From positions 2,046,001 through 2,110,000 of the forward strand of contig CAUJLY010000005.1 in assembly GCA_963281155.1 (NCBI GenBank): a stretch of 64,000 bases of DNA. Direction: 5' to 3'. A program made the position numbers and the translations under genes. Origin of the DNA: Rhabditophanes sp. KR3021. Its lineage: Eukaryota; Nematoda; Chromadorea; Rhabditida; Alloionematidae. Below the pieces are notes generated by a model, which had not been told where the DNA came from, searched no databases, and saw only the letters and a list, made by a program, of their open reading frames with translations. Positions 1-12,300 of the stretch are shown piece after piece. Each line of letters begins with the position of its first letter. Positions within the stretch are counted from its first letter, which is position 1.

Positions 1-3000
1 TATTTATATGAGGATAATTATGAACTTGAATTATGAATTTTGGACAGCTTGTAAACTATTCAAAAAAGTGAGATTAAGTTTCTTATAAATTGTTAGCTAG
101 TCTTTATAAAGTTTCGATCAAGTTTGATAGTACAATGATTTTGTTTGCATTATGCTTTAACTGTTAATCGTATTATGATTTAAAATGGCTAAGACTTTAA
201 GTAAGGAGGACTTTGTGTGGTAAATTAAAAAATTATGATGATGTATAATATTTGCAATGTAAGTGATCTCGAGTTTTGTGAAGGTTTTAAAGTGAATAAG
301 AAGATACTTCCTGTTGGATATGAAAAGTTATGAATGCAAAAATTGATATCATCTCTAAAAGAACGATTTTGTCCGGCTTTGCCTTCACGCCAATTCTTTG
401 TGTCTTGGTATATTGTAAATAGGTAAACGATAACAAATAAGTAAGTTAGTGTAGATTTTTATGATATGAGTAAATTTGAAGTGTGCGAAGATGGAAATAT
501 GAACGGGCTATTCAAAAAGAGTGACCACTTCCGATTGCAAAAAAGTCGCAACTCATAGTTTTAGTTTTAATACAAATAGATATTTATTTGTAAAGTTGAC
601 TTTTTTGATGTCTTAGGTGTGATGATTAAGGAAGTTTAAATAAAAGCTACAAAGCAGTAAATAGTACATAAGGTAAGGAATGAAATGAATAATAATATTT
701 CGTCAGAAAGATAGTTTCAAATAAGCTAGATCATAAACTAGAAGTGAAATTTGAACGCTGATTGTTAGTACACATGTCCAGTTTTCTGAGGAAACAGTCA
801 TAACGAAGTACTTCATACCGAGGAATTACTTAAGTATTAACCTGTATAATCTGATTACAAGAAAAATTGTAAAAATTAGAATGTGAAGGATAATTTAACT
901 ATATGATGAAACAAAAGCTCAAAAAAGCGAATATTCGTTGAGATCCCTTAACAAGTTTCAAATAGCAAAAGAACTTTGTGGTGATCTATTTATAAATAAC
1001 CAACTATTAGCAAGAGACCATCTTTATCAGTTGCTTTGGAGGCGCTTCAAACAAAACTTGTCTTTTTTACTTTTGAAACAGAAAGGCTTGACCATTCGTT
1101 ACATTATGTATAAGGATCAAAAAAGTATTAGAGGGTAGTGTTTTTGAGGTAAAGACAATCTATTTGAGTGAAGAAATTATTCTGAACGAAAGATTTCGGT
1201 GCAAGCTAATATTGTTGTTGTCACATAATTTGTTTTTGTGAATGATTTCATCATGAGCAGACATTCAAAATGTCTTCTTGTTCTTTATTCAAGATGAATG
1301 GAATGTGAGAAGTCCGCAACAATTTATTTATTATTATGTATTGGTCTCTAAATAACTGGTTTGTGAAGGAAATAGAAACTTGACTTTGTTAGAAACAATT
1401 ATTAGTTGAGATTGTTTTTGTTTGTCTGGGACAAAGCTGGAAATGTACTGGAATTGCTTAGTGATAAAAATCTTTTCAAAATGGCCCCTATAAACATCAA
1501 AAGTTTTAAACTTGTTGCAACTTCCTGAATGGCTCATGTATTTTTAGTTAAAGCGTCTATTAAATGCCGTAGTTTTCACGGTTATGCTCATTTTTAAACA
1601 CACCTATTATCCATACTCAAATCATGAATTGAAGATAAGCCAGTTTTTTAATTAGAAACATACTTTATTTTGGTATAAGCTCGATGATACATCATTCGAC
1701 AATATGATTTTATATCTATAAAAACTGTTGAGCATCTTCATACATCGTATTTTAAGTAAAGATAATAAATGTTTCAAAAACGTTCAAACGTATTAGGTAA
1801 TTTCTGAGTATAATGTGCCTAAATCCTTTGGAAAAGAAATAGCTTACCTTTTTGAGATGTCAATAGATATTTATCATCACATATGTTCCCACCTTTTGTT
1901 TTATATAAATAAGCATGTCAGTGTTGAAATCAAATGCTTATTTTGACAAACAACATCAAATTTTGTGGATGGTTTATTCGTTTCAAACAAACTTCCAAAA
2001 CAATTTTTCAGAGTTTATGAATGTACCAGTATGTCTTTTCCTTTAAAATTCAGGCAGTATACCTTGCAAAAAAATTCTATTATTAAGTTACGGTTAAATT
2101 GGAATTGAAAAACTGCCAAGTTATTTTAAACTATAATTTTATCATAATTTTTTTTAAAGTGGATAACTTTCTTGTATAATCATAAAAGTTAATAAAGATA
2201 TTCCTGATCTGATTCGAAATTGTGGGATAAAGATAATTTTTTGGTAATTCAATGACACTTTGAGTGCTTCATGTTTCATCAAGGGAAAAATTACGTGCAA
2301 AATACACATCGTAAGTAATTTAATAATATTTTCCTTTATTATGTCATATTTTTAGTCGGTATCAATAGTACTGTGATGGGACCACCAGACTATACAATGC
2401 AACTCATTTGAATTTAGTGTAAAATCTAAAATATTTTGACAAAGAATAGCCATACCATATCTTGCAATTCATTTCAGTTCCATCTTGGCAAGATAGTGGA
2501 ATACTCAAATACATATAGTAAATAGTCAGTATCTCTTTTTCGGCACTATCTTCATGATTAATAATCTTTGAAGCCAAATCATTTTTTGGTAAAACATCCC
2601 GTGGGTGTAATTTATCTACTACACCTTTGTTGAGTTGAATAATTGCTCTCAACGAATTTCCACATGTTTCGAATGAATAAAGATTTAAATTCATGCAAGA
2701 AAAACACATGGCTTTTTCTTTCTATTTATTCACATAAAATTAGATATATAAAAATGAATAAAAACATTTGATGAATCAAATTTGAAATAAATGGTTAATT
2801 CTGTATGATTACTTTATCCAGTTGTCAAATAAATTCACTTTATTTTATGTTATTGTGAAATCAGTCAACCTTATGCTAAAATGTTGCCTATGCAGTCAAC
2901 TTTACGTTACATTTATCTTATTGTCTAATCTAAACGTTACTTCCTTCCTGTCTCACATAGATATTTTTTGTATGCGCATTGGAATAACATTCCTTAATAG

Positions 3001-3086
3001 CTTTTTGGATCTGGACTCAGTATAAATATCACTAATTTATGCAGCTTGAACTAGTTCTAACAAATTAATAATTAACAATTTGTACT
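1..3086. other. Intergenic AT-rich stretch
   Basis: I see no gene with recognisable homology here. The stretch is AT-rich with frequent stops in all frames. The only ORF that looks somewhat coding is on the minus strand at 2404-2709 (listed separately). The last ~250 bases before 3087 would hold the IWS1 promoter. No tRNA-like, spliced-leader-like or tandem-repeat structure was seen. Confidence 0.6.
2404..2709 (-). CDS. Orphan ORF, possible gene fragment
   Basis: A 101-residue open frame with fairly balanced amino-acid composition (motifs such as LHPRDVLPKNDLASKI and IPLSCQDGTEMNCKIWYGY). I do not recognise it and see no signal peptide, domain or clear flanking splice sites. Open frames of 100 codons are unusual in the surrounding AT-rich DNA, which is the only positive evidence. 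It may be an orphan single-exon gene, a decayed fragment or chance. Confidence 0.2.
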   Translation of the reverse strand: MCFSCMNLNLYSFETCGNSLRAIIQLNKGVVDKLHPRDVLPKNDLASKIINHEDSAEKEILTIYYMYLSIPLSCQDGTEMNCKIWYGYSLSKYFRFYTKFK

Positions 3087-4678
3087 ATGTCTGATAACCG
3101 CAGTAATATTTCAAGCAGCAGCAGCCCCGAGCCTCCTCGTCCACAAGACGAAAAGTCTAAATCACCTGATTCAGATGTTGGTGAATCCTCGAAGTCTAAT
3201 CCCCGTAAACGGTCTCATTCACCAGACGGTTCCCCACAACGTACGACGGAGGAAGTAAAACTGGACAATAATTTGTTTGGTGATGATTCAGATGACGAAT
3301 CTATTGCTGATGATACCAGGAGAAATGAGCAATACGAGGAACCAAGCGAGGAAGTCACCAACTACGAGGAAGACAACAGACACAGCGAAGATGAAAGACC
3401 ACGTAGAGTGTAAGTTACAATTAAAATTCGCAATTACCACTTTTTTCAGTGGCTTTGGATCTGATTTCGACGAAATCATGATGCAACGCAAATTAGCAAA
3501 TAAAAACAAAAGACGTAAGAAGAATGACAATTCAACAGCTCTTACTGGAATTGACGACACTCTTAAGGATCTAGTGACAAGAATGTTGAAAGCAGCAGCA
3601 AAAGACAGAGAATTGAATGCAGCTGGGAAACCGGCACCAAATAAAGTCATGATGCTTAGTGAAGTTAAAAATATGCTCTTAGCACAAGATCGTTTTGAGC
3701 AGATCGTTGACTCCAATTTGCTCGAGGGAGTTGCTCATTGGTTGACTCCATTACCAACGAATGCCTTGCCAAGTATTCAAATCCGCACTATTTTCATCAA
3801 ATTACTACATGATTTTTACAAAAAATTAGACACTCAATGTCTCAAAGAGTGTGGTTTAGGCAGGGCTGTCATGTATTTGTCAAACCACCCCGAAGAAACA
3901 TACGAAAACAAAAAGATTGCTAAAAAATTAATTCGTTCTTGGATGGAACCTATCTTTGCTGGAGAATTAGAAGAAAAGGCTAGAATGCTAAAAGAAAAGA
4001 GAGAACGAGAAGCTATTTACGAAGCTTCCAAGCCAAGACGTCCAAGGCAAGTTATTTTTATTATCTTGAATGTCTTCCCCACACTAATCATATTCAGTAG
4101 GTGGTAATATTTAAGTACGTATCGCTTTAAAATAGCATCGTTATATGACGTACCAGAAATTGCTAATAACTAATAGGGTCTTAAAAAAGTAAACCAGACC
4201 AAAATATTTTTATTTATTTGGCATTGTTTTTTGACTTTAGAAGAGCTTTTATATCTCATCCATTCTTTGTTTAGTGAGCATGGTTCTGACACATTATTTC
4301 TGTCTTTGCCATTTAGTGTTAGTGATAGAGTGCAAAATGTAGATGACGACTGCATCAACTATTGAATAGAAGGCGTTACAGGGAAATAAATTTATATATA
4401 CATGTTAAAGTGAATATTGTAATAATTTTGTGATTTATAGGCCAACTGCAAATGATGGTGTCGAAATAGCTCGGGCCCGTGTTCCTCAATACGCACCAAG
4501 AGAATATTTAATTCGTCCTAAATCGTCTCATATTCAGGCTGAATTTAACGAATCATCTACTCGTACTTCTACTCTCGACAGATTGACCAAGGTTTCTAGA
4601 GCCTTCAAGGACAGAACCAAGGCAGCAGCTGGTTCTTCTAGTATGGCCAAGGTTTCGATCGAGGGTAGACGTATGTAA
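3087..4678 (+). CDS. IWS1: IWS1 (SPN1), transcription elongation factor
   Basis: Three exons, 3087-3409, 3450-4046 and 4441-4678, give 385 aa. IWS1/Spn1 binds Spt6 on elongating RNA polymerase II and links elongation to splicing and mRNA export in the nucleus. The N-terminal ~110 residues are acidic and Ser-rich, typical of the disordered IWS1 tail. Exon 2 encodes the conserved TFIIS N-terminal-like (LW) fold, with recognisable stretches near KNMLLAQDRFEQIVDSNLL, LTPLPTNALPSIQIRT and ECGLGRAVMYLSNHPEE. Exon 3 gives the conserved C-terminus (RARVPQYAPREYLIRPK, then SIEGRRM). The second intron is unusual: 394 bp with a GC donor; without it the frame runs into stops. The gene is shorter than human IWS1 (819 aa) because the acidic tail is short. 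Family assignment is secure. Confidence 0.93.
4047..4440 (+). other. 394-bp GC-AG intron of IWS1
   Basis: The donor reads AAG|GCAAGT and the acceptor gatttatag|GCC. Only this junction keeps the conserved frame (RRPRP-TANDGVEIA); the nearby GTTATT donor would put the next exon out of frame. A 62-codon ORF lies antisense at 4170-4358 with no recognisable homology. Confidence 0.8.
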
Positions 4679-4959
4679 AGCTATTTTTGGCTGAGTTTAT
4701 ATTTGAATGTGTAATCACCAGTGCTAGTTTAAGTGGATAAAACCATTTTAGTGCTATTAATAAATATGCAGGACTTAATATTAAATTGTTCCACTTAGTT
4801 CTTTTTATATCTTATATTTGTTTCTTTATTGATATTACATGATGTTCCAATTCTCATCACACATAAAATTATTTGTTTTCTTTTAGATGTTATTGTGATA
4901 TACATATTATTAAAAGTTCAATTCGATTTCATTCCTCATTGCATTCCAAATATTTAAAG

Positions 4960-6632
4960 ATGAACTTACAAAGTCGATCTTTAACTGGAAAATGTAACGT
5001 CACCGAAAGTCCATTCTCCGACTTTGGTCTTTATCAGATACTACTCTTTCTTATCATAAATATTGGTTTATTACCGACATCTGCTAGTATGTTATTGACG
5101 ATGTTGTTCGAACCAAGCAAGGTTTGTTCTCTGAAAGTTGATTATCAATTCTATACACTAATTATTTAGGAATACTGCAATGCAGCTGAAGCTCTCAATA
5201 TAACTAGATATGATGATGTCATCGAAAAGCATCCACACTTAAACTATCAGTTCCAATCACTTTTTATGCATTGGGAAATTGAGTGTCAAGATTCTTTTGT
5301 CAAGCATGTGATAACAACTGCCGTGATGATTGGAGCAGTCTGCGGTAATAGTACTTACCCCAAAGAACCTTTACATTTTCATCATTTTAGGGTCTGTATT
5401 CTGCGGAATTTTATCAGACAAATATGGCCGTAAACCAATTGTTATAAGTTCAATGATTCTAATGGGATGTACGAATTTATTACTCACATTTATTGGATCA
5501 AAAAATTGGTACGTCTTTTCAATAATTTTGTGGGTTCAAGGAATTGGTGTTGGTTCATACATGTCATCCCACTTAGTTCTAATTATGGAAGCCTTATCAA
5601 ATTCAAATTCACGCTTATTAGTTGTTTGCTTAAATGCGTGGCCTTTTGGTCTAGTTTTTACCGCAATAGTTGCTTATTCAACCAATTGTTGGTATGACTT
5701 TCACATAGCTGTATCTATTGTTTGTCTAATATTAGCGACTGTGCTAGTAAGTTTTTAAATCATTTTTATTTTTAAATTGCTTTTAGTTCTTTTATTCAGT
5801 TGAGTCTGTGGAATGGTTGATTCAAAATAATAATATTGTCAAGGCTAGTAAAGCTAGGAAGTATATCCTTTGGGTAAATAACATGGCTTCTTTGAATAAA
5901 GGTAGTATAGAGGAAACAGATTCAATTCATGCTTTTTCAAATATTGTTGTTACCAAACAGGATGCAAATTCAGATTCATTGGATAAGTTGGTGTCCGTTT
6001 CAAAAGACGATGCTTCCTTAGAGTCGAAACCTTTCAAGGATAAAATGCTTCTGACCCACTTAATTGTTTTGGCTTTCTCTTTCTTTTCGTCCTCGATTGT
6101 TTCCTACTGCATGTATTTTAATCTTGATGCCTTAAACAGCAACATTTATCTCAACATGCTTATTATGGGTATCCTTAAATTCTTTGCCGGTTTCCTGCCA
6201 TTTATCTTATCGAAATGGTTTTCAAAACTATCTATTTTTCTGACGTCACTTGCAATTTCCGCAATAGGCTCGTGTATTTTAATTATACAATACTTTGGAT
6301 TCGGCACCATGGATGGAATTGTCTATATCGTCTGCTCTCAGGCCTTGGCAGCTTCCACAGATCCTGTTTTCAAAATAAACCATTTATACTCTACACAAAT
6401 ATTTCCCACCAAAGTCCGTAATTCATGCAGAGGTATTTGCAATGCTGCCTCTCGAATAGGAAGTGTTCTCACACCTGGGATTATTTACATCAGAGGCTTT
6501 AATGCCGGTGCTCCGTTTGTACTTTTGTCTATTTTAATTTCGTTGCAGTTTATTACCGGTTATTACTACTTGCCTAAGTCAGAAAATGAAACAGAGGCAA
6601 CTGAAAGAACATCCAAAGATGAAGAACCTTAA
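4960..6632 (+). CDS. Major facilitator transporter, SLC22 (organic ion) type
   Basis: Exons 4960-5121, 5170-5344, 5391-5746 and 5787-6632 encode 512 aa. It is predicted to be a plasma-membrane transporter of the SLC22 organic cation/anion/carnitine group; substrate cannot be inferred. The first membrane segment follows residue ~20 (YQILLFLIINIGLLP). A short extracellular loop holds several cysteines, then comes TM2 and the MFS signature motif A, SDKYGRKP, after SVFCGIL. A cytosolic loop follows (VEWLIQNNNIVKASKARKY, the position of the PESPRWL element of SLC22), then a second six-TM half from residue ~260. The extracellular loop is much shorter than in most SLC22 members. An in-frame ATG at 4873 lies just upstream of an acceptor-like cttttag, so I prefer the ATG at 4960. 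It follows IWS1 by 281 bp on the same strand. Confidence 0.82.
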
Positions 6633-6845
6633 AAACGCTCGGTGTAATACTTTAATATCACTTATAATTTAACTTAATTAATTTATACTTTACTATGTGT
6701 ACATAAATAAATTGACTTTAATAATCAAACTAATAATGTAACCAATCACAAAATAAATAAGGAACCCGATAAAGAAACAATGGAATAATGAACATTTTAT
6801 TCATACAAAATAGGTAAAAAGGAAAATATTAAATAACGATTAAAA

Positions 6846-7503
6846 TTAATAATGTGGCACATTGTTTCCACCACTGGTATTGAAATCTAAAAAATAATTG
6901 TTATTAGGCTGGTAAGGTAGTACAAAGTCTTACTCTTTTGCGCAGGTTGGTTAGTTTTAGCCCATCCACCTCTTCCTCCGTCGAAATCAGCTCTATACTC
7001 ATCCCTGACTTGTCCGCCGTGTTTTCCTCTGCCAAATTGACGTCCATCAATGAATCCGGCGTCCCAATCAGTTCTGATAATTCGGTCATCGAGTCTTGTT
7101 TGATTGATGTACCTCATTGCATTTTCGGCATCCTTTCGATTGTAATATCTAAAAGAAGATTAATAATTGTATTTGTGATATTAACTTACTCGACAAAACA
7201 AAAGCCACATGGTGTTCTCTTGAATCTATCGATACCCATGATAATTCTCTTAACATCGCCGGCCTTCATAAATAATTCATAGCACTGCCCTTCCGTGGTG
7301 TAATAAGACAGATTTCCAACATATAAAGTTGTGGATTCTGCTAATTTTCTCTCCTGCTCAGTTCTGTCCCCTTTGAATCTCAAATCCCTGTACTCTCCGA
7401 TAATACTAGCTTTGTCACGAAGCACTGGATTTAACGATTGGGTAATTGCAACTCCACTGAATTGGAATGATTAGTTGAATCCGAATTAATTGACTTACCT
7501 CAT
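6846..7503 (-). CDS. NCBP2: Nuclear cap-binding protein subunit 2 (CBP20)
   Basis: Four exons on the minus strand: 7499-7503 (only ATGAG), 7190-7456, 6934-7148 and 6846-6886; 175 aa, close to human CBP20 (156 aa). With CBP80 it binds the m7G cap of nuclear pol II transcripts and promotes splicing, export and 3' processing. One RRM carries RNP2 ([13 protein letters not shown]) and RNP1 ([10 protein letters not shown]). Cap-contacting elements of the family are visible: the N-terminal Tyr in IGEYRDLRF, and [26 protein letters not shown]. Exon 1 contributes one and two-thirds codons, which fixes the start. It is transcribed divergently from MED6, with 178 bp between start codons. Confidence 0.96.
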
Positions 7504-7681
7504 TTTAAAGTTATTAATTAATACTTTGATTGAGATTGTCTAAAACAGCAACTAAAATGCGGTGACAAATTATATCGATACTCACACAACGAGTTTGATT
7601 TAAAAAGTTTGGAAAAAGGCGTCTTCTAAAAATCTAAACGCATAGAAAATAAAGCAACTTATTGCATTCACATCTCTAAGC
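7504..7681. promoter_or_regulatory. Shared divergent promoter, CBP20 / MED6
   Basis: Only 178 bp separate the two start codons, so both 5' UTRs and promoters must lie here. No TATA box or known element is obvious. Bidirectional use is inferred from spacing alone. Confidence 0.5.
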
Positions 7682-8474
7682 ATGCAAAATCCTAACAATG
7701 CACAACCGCCAAAGAATTTGCTTGAGCAAATGTTCAAGGATCCACAACTTCCTCCAAATTATTTGAATGAGTCCAATGTGTTGAGATATTTCTGCCAACC
7801 ATCCAATTGTTTCTATGACAGAACTTCGTGTAATGCCATGTTATTGATGCAACACAATCACCCTAGTATGGAAGATGTCTCAATTTTTGACAAATTATCG
7901 TAAGTTCTAAATAAATTTGGGAGGTTATAATAAATTTTAGAACAATGGTTGGAGTGCAATATATCTTAGTGGATCACAGTCCACCTTTATTTTTGATTTG
8001 TAAACATTACAGAGCCAGTATTAATGAATGTGAGTTTATGACAAGTTTATTCAAATAATGGTTTATTTAGTCACACCCCAAGCTTACTATTACATTTTAA
8101 ACGGAGCATGTTATCAGTGTCCTGATCTCTACACAATGGTTCAAAGTCGTTTGATCGGTGCAATAGACCCACTTCGTAATGCTTTAAATGAAATTATGGA
8201 TATGTCTCAGTTTAATGTCACAAAAGGCTACTCATGGGAATTTAAAAATAAGAAAGATTCTGGTGAAGCAGATAAAGACGAAGAATATGAAGATCCGTTG
8301 CAAGCTAGAAGCACTAATTTCCAAAGCAAGAGAACTGAGCAATTATTGAACATGCTTTTTAACAAGTTTCCTATGATTATCCCAGCTCCAGTTGTTCCTG
8401 CTCTTCCGGCAGAAGCTCAGCCTAAACCAGTCCTTAACAACGAGGATGGCATGAATGTCGAACCGATGTCATGA
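7682..8474 (+). CDS. MED6: Mediator subunit 6 (MED6)
   Basis: Exons 7682-7899, 7941-8029 and 8071-8474 encode 236 aa, close to human MED6 (246 aa). It is a head-module subunit of the Mediator coactivator that bridges transcription factors and RNA polymerase II. Recognisable family blocks are NVLRYFCQPSNCFYDRTSCN near residues 34-53, MVGVQYILVDHSPPLFLICK, then YYYILNGACYQCPDLYTMVQSR and KGYSWEF. The C-terminal ~60 residues (after QSKRTEQLLNMLFNKFP) are Pro-rich and poorly conserved, as in the family. Introns of 41 bp are typical of this genome. Confidence 0.95.
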
Positions 8475-8602
8475 ATTTTATAAAGAAGTACAATTTATTC
8501 CAATTAAAACTCACAATTTATTCCATTAAAAAGTTATATTTTATTCAATTTAAAAAAGTTGCAATATTAAAACAGAAACAGTTACGATTAAATTAAAAAG
8601 AC

Positions 8603-9124
8603 TCACAATAGTGACAAAGCCTGGTGGAAACTACCAAAACTTGGTAAAACAGTATTCCCACTTTGATCCGTATCAAGACGATTTTCATAGAGATATTCTA
8701 CCAGACTCCTTATACTTGTAAAAGTCATTGAAAGAATGCCAGCTGATTTTAGCAAGTTGCACTTCTTAACCACTTTTAAGTTTACACCGAACTTTCCAGA
8801 AATATTATTACAACTTCTGCATTTGATGACGTTTTTGGCTTTAATCTTGGATTGTAGGATGATGACTTTCATTTTCATTTCTTCTAAGTCTTCCTCAATT
8901 TTTTGGGTATATTTGAAGTAGTTGCCCAGGATTAGCTCAGATTCCTCAGCCGTGTAAACTTTCTTTTCTTTTACCGTTTGTTCAGTGGACGGATAAGTTG
9001 TTCCCAAGCTGGCGACTAAATAAAAACAATTATCAATTTAATTAAATAGCAACTTACACATATCATTGTAAAATTCTTCTTCAAAGTTTGAGGATGCGAC
9101 GTTTGAGAGGTTGATATTAGACAT
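8603..9124 (-). CDS. Orphan protein with coiled coil and CxxC pair
   Basis: Two minus-strand exons, 9058-9124 and 8603-9015, encode 159 aa; the splice is supported by GTAAGT and TTTATTTAG and a continuous frame. I do not recognise the family. Residues ~50-80 (ELILGNYFKYTQKIEEDLEE...) are predicted helical/coiled coil. A single KCRSC motif follows, then a basic stretch and a hydrophobic segment (SAGILSMTFTSIRSLVEYLY). No signal peptide. It diverges from MCM2 with 207 bp between start codons. It could be a fast-evolving subunit of a nuclear complex, but nothing in the sequence proves this. Confidence 0.6.
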
Positions 9125-9331
9125 TGCTTTGCTTGCTAAAGTGTTTAACAGTCTATTTATGATTAAACACTAACACACGTCAAGTCTTGCACAGATTGTT
9201 CTCATCAAATTGGAAGGATTTGGGATGCGCGCTTAAATATTTTGTTATGTCATCACACACATACTCTCTCTTGCTCTCCGTTTCACCATTTTTTTAAAGT
9301 CACTAATAAACTGTTTATAGATTAACACGAA
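9125..9331. promoter_or_regulatory. Shared divergent promoter, orphan gene / MCM2
   Basis: 207 bp between divergent start codons. An acceptor-like ctgtttatag ends at 9320, 12 nt before the MCM2 ATG, compatible with a spliced-leader acceptor. Pyrimidine-rich tracts (ctctctcttgctctccg, about 9263) lie in the middle. Confidence 0.45.
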
Positions 9332-12300
9332 ATGTCAGGAAATCGCCGAGTTATTGCTGAAGATGATGAGGAATCATCTAGAGACACAGTCCAGCCTGAA
9401 TCTGAGAGTCATAATATCGGGACTGTTCCAACTGCCGACAGAAATGAGGAGTTGTTTGGAGATGAAGGTGATGATGTTGTCTATAGTGATGATGACGCAG
9501 ATGGAGAAGACCTTTTCGGCGACAACTTCGAGGAAGATTATGCCGATCAACCTGAATTAGACCAGTACTCTGAAACTGGCCTGGATACTGAGGAAGACTT
9601 GTCTGAACTTGGCCCTGGTGAGCGAAGAGCTGCTGAAAGGGCTATGAATGTGAGAGATGGCAGAGTTGATGAGGTAAATATCATCTAAATTAGCTTTAAC
9701 ACATTTGTTGTAGGATGAATTCGAAATCGACAGCAACATGACCGCTGCCGACCAATTTGAGAGGCAACAACACAATGATGTTGATATGGATGGCGGTAAT
9801 CAAGAACAACTCGGGGTTTACGACATCGAGAATCTACGTGGACGTTCTGTCGCTCAGCATTGTTCTGATGCAATCGTGCAACGGGAAATCAAGTACCGTT
9901 TTTCGCGGTTCATGAGATTCTTCCAAGACGATAAGGGGGGCCTCAAGTACGAAAGCTCGCTGAAAGAGATGGTACGTAACAACAAGTATTCCTTGAGAAT
10001 TGATTTTTGTGATTTGGAATCCGAAAAAGGGGACATTGCCATTGCATATTTCCTACCTGAAGCTCCAGCAATTATTTTGCCACTATTGAACGAAGCTTTA
10101 ACTGAATTAATCTCAAGATCCTACTCCTACTTCTCCAAGAAAGCTCAAAACTTTGTCATCAGGATTGAGAACATGTCAATTGTCGAAGAGTTGAGAAACT
10201 TCCGTCACAATCATTTGAATTCCTTACTGAAAACAAGCGGAGTTGTGACAATCACAACTGGAGTGTTGCCAAGACTTGCAATCATCAAGTATAACTGCAA
10301 ATTTTGTATGTTTGTGCTAGGACCATTTGTTCAAAAGGAAGACGAAGAGGTTAAGCCTAAGAGATGTCCATCCTGCCAAACTGGGGGTCCTTTTGAATTG
10401 AATGCCGAGGAGACAATTTATCAAAACTATCAACGGATAACAATCCAAGAAGCTCCTTCTGATGTGGATGCTGGAAGACTGCCAAGATCAAAGGAAGTTG
10501 TTTTAACGGGAGATTTGTGCGATAGTTGTCGCCCAGGAGATGAAGTTGTAGTCCATGGCATTTACACAAACAATTACGACGGCTCAATGAATGCTAAACA
10601 CGGTTTTCCTCTTTTCAATACCTTAATCTTAGCTAACAACATTGAGAAAAAGTACGAAATGTCTTGTAACAAGTTGACTGACGAAGATATCAAAGCTGTA
10701 AAGGCTTTGTCTCACGATCCAAAAATCGCTAAACGTATTTTTGCATCAATTGCTCCAACTATTTACGGCCACGAAGATATTAAGCAAGCAATTGCCCTAG
10801 CTTTGTTCAGAGGAGTAGAGAAAAATCCTGGGGATAAGCATAGAATTAGAGGAGACATCAATGTCTTGCTTTGTGGGGACCCAGGAACAGCCAAATCTCA
10901 ATTCTTGAGATATGCTCAGCATATTGCTCCAAGAGCTATTCTTACAACTGGACAAGGAGCTTCTGCTGTCGGTTTAACTGCTTATGTCCAAAGACATCCT
11001 GTTACAAGAGAATGGACTTTGGAAGCTGGTGCAATGGTTTTGGCTGATCGCGGAGTATGTCTAATTGATGAGTTTGATAAAATGAACGATCAAGACAGAA
11101 CATCTATTCATGAAGGTAATCGTTCTAATCTTTCCTTCATATAACTTTTATGTTTTTAGGTAAGATAAAAAAAATACAGAAAGTTTATTGGGAATACAAA
11201 ATTAAAAAGAGATTCGAAGAAATGTTGTCGAAAATGTGTTACTGTGCAAGTTCACTGACTCTTTTGAGAATGTCAAGATGTTTTAAATACATCACATCGC
11301 CTGATTCTCCAGAATCAGTGACATTGATTAGTTTCTTCTGCATGTCAAACATGATATCATGTATAGCTTCTACAGCTTTGCCTTCAAAATTAGTAGCGAT
11401 TTTGTCTCCTTTTAGTGACATTTGACATCCATGATTGTTGGTAAGAGAGCATTTAGAAAGCATTTTGATTGAGGTTTAATTTCCATGTCTTTCAAATCTG
11501 CCAAATGAAGCTTTTCTAAGTCCCCAGAATTAGTTTTGCCAACGTCATGAGGTTATTTTGTTACAGGATGACGCAGGACATAAATACGAATGTCTTTTGT
11601 AGTGTAAATTTGTAAAAAATGATTAATTAAACACCATAATTTGAACTTGCATATCTTTTATCAAATTCTTTTTTTAAAACTTAACAGGTTTTCCGGCACG
11701 CTCTTCTTTTAGTCACTCTACTTCAATTTGCATAGTCTAGCGCACTCTTTTTAGTTCATTAGATAAAGATCCTTAGCTACAGAAACGACAATATTTGGTG
11801 TAATCAATCCTTGGCCTGTTTTCCTTTGAATGATTAAGAAAAGTTGTCCAACAGTCTTTCCTTTAACTTTTTCTTGTTACAGGTGATTTTGGACTATGAA
11901 TTTTATTAAAGTAACTAAGTTCATTTCACTTTTTTCCCCATAAAGCAATCTCGACAAGCCATAAACACAGTGTCCGGCATCCTTGAGAACTTCCATCAAA
12001 TTATAATAATTATGGGATACATTACCAGAATCAGGTATAGGTTATTGTATCTAGGCAGTTTTGTGAATTACTCGGGTCCATCTTCATCCGTGACTTTCAA
12101 TTCCTTTATCGTCACAAGACATAGACTTATTTTCTGATTGAGGACTTATAAGTAAACATATCAAATGAAATCACCCTCTTTCAGTTAAATGATGAATATT
12201 TTTTAATAATGTAATTCTTTTAACTCTACAGCTATGGAACAACAAAGTATTTCTATATCCAAGGCCGGAATTGTTTCTTCTCTTCAAGCTCGCTGTACAG

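Noticed and set aside
4047..4107. IWS1 reading through into a KPRRPRQVIFI... tail
   Set aside because: The conserved C-terminal exon at 4441 joins in frame with the GC donor at 4047; the read-through tail is intronic.
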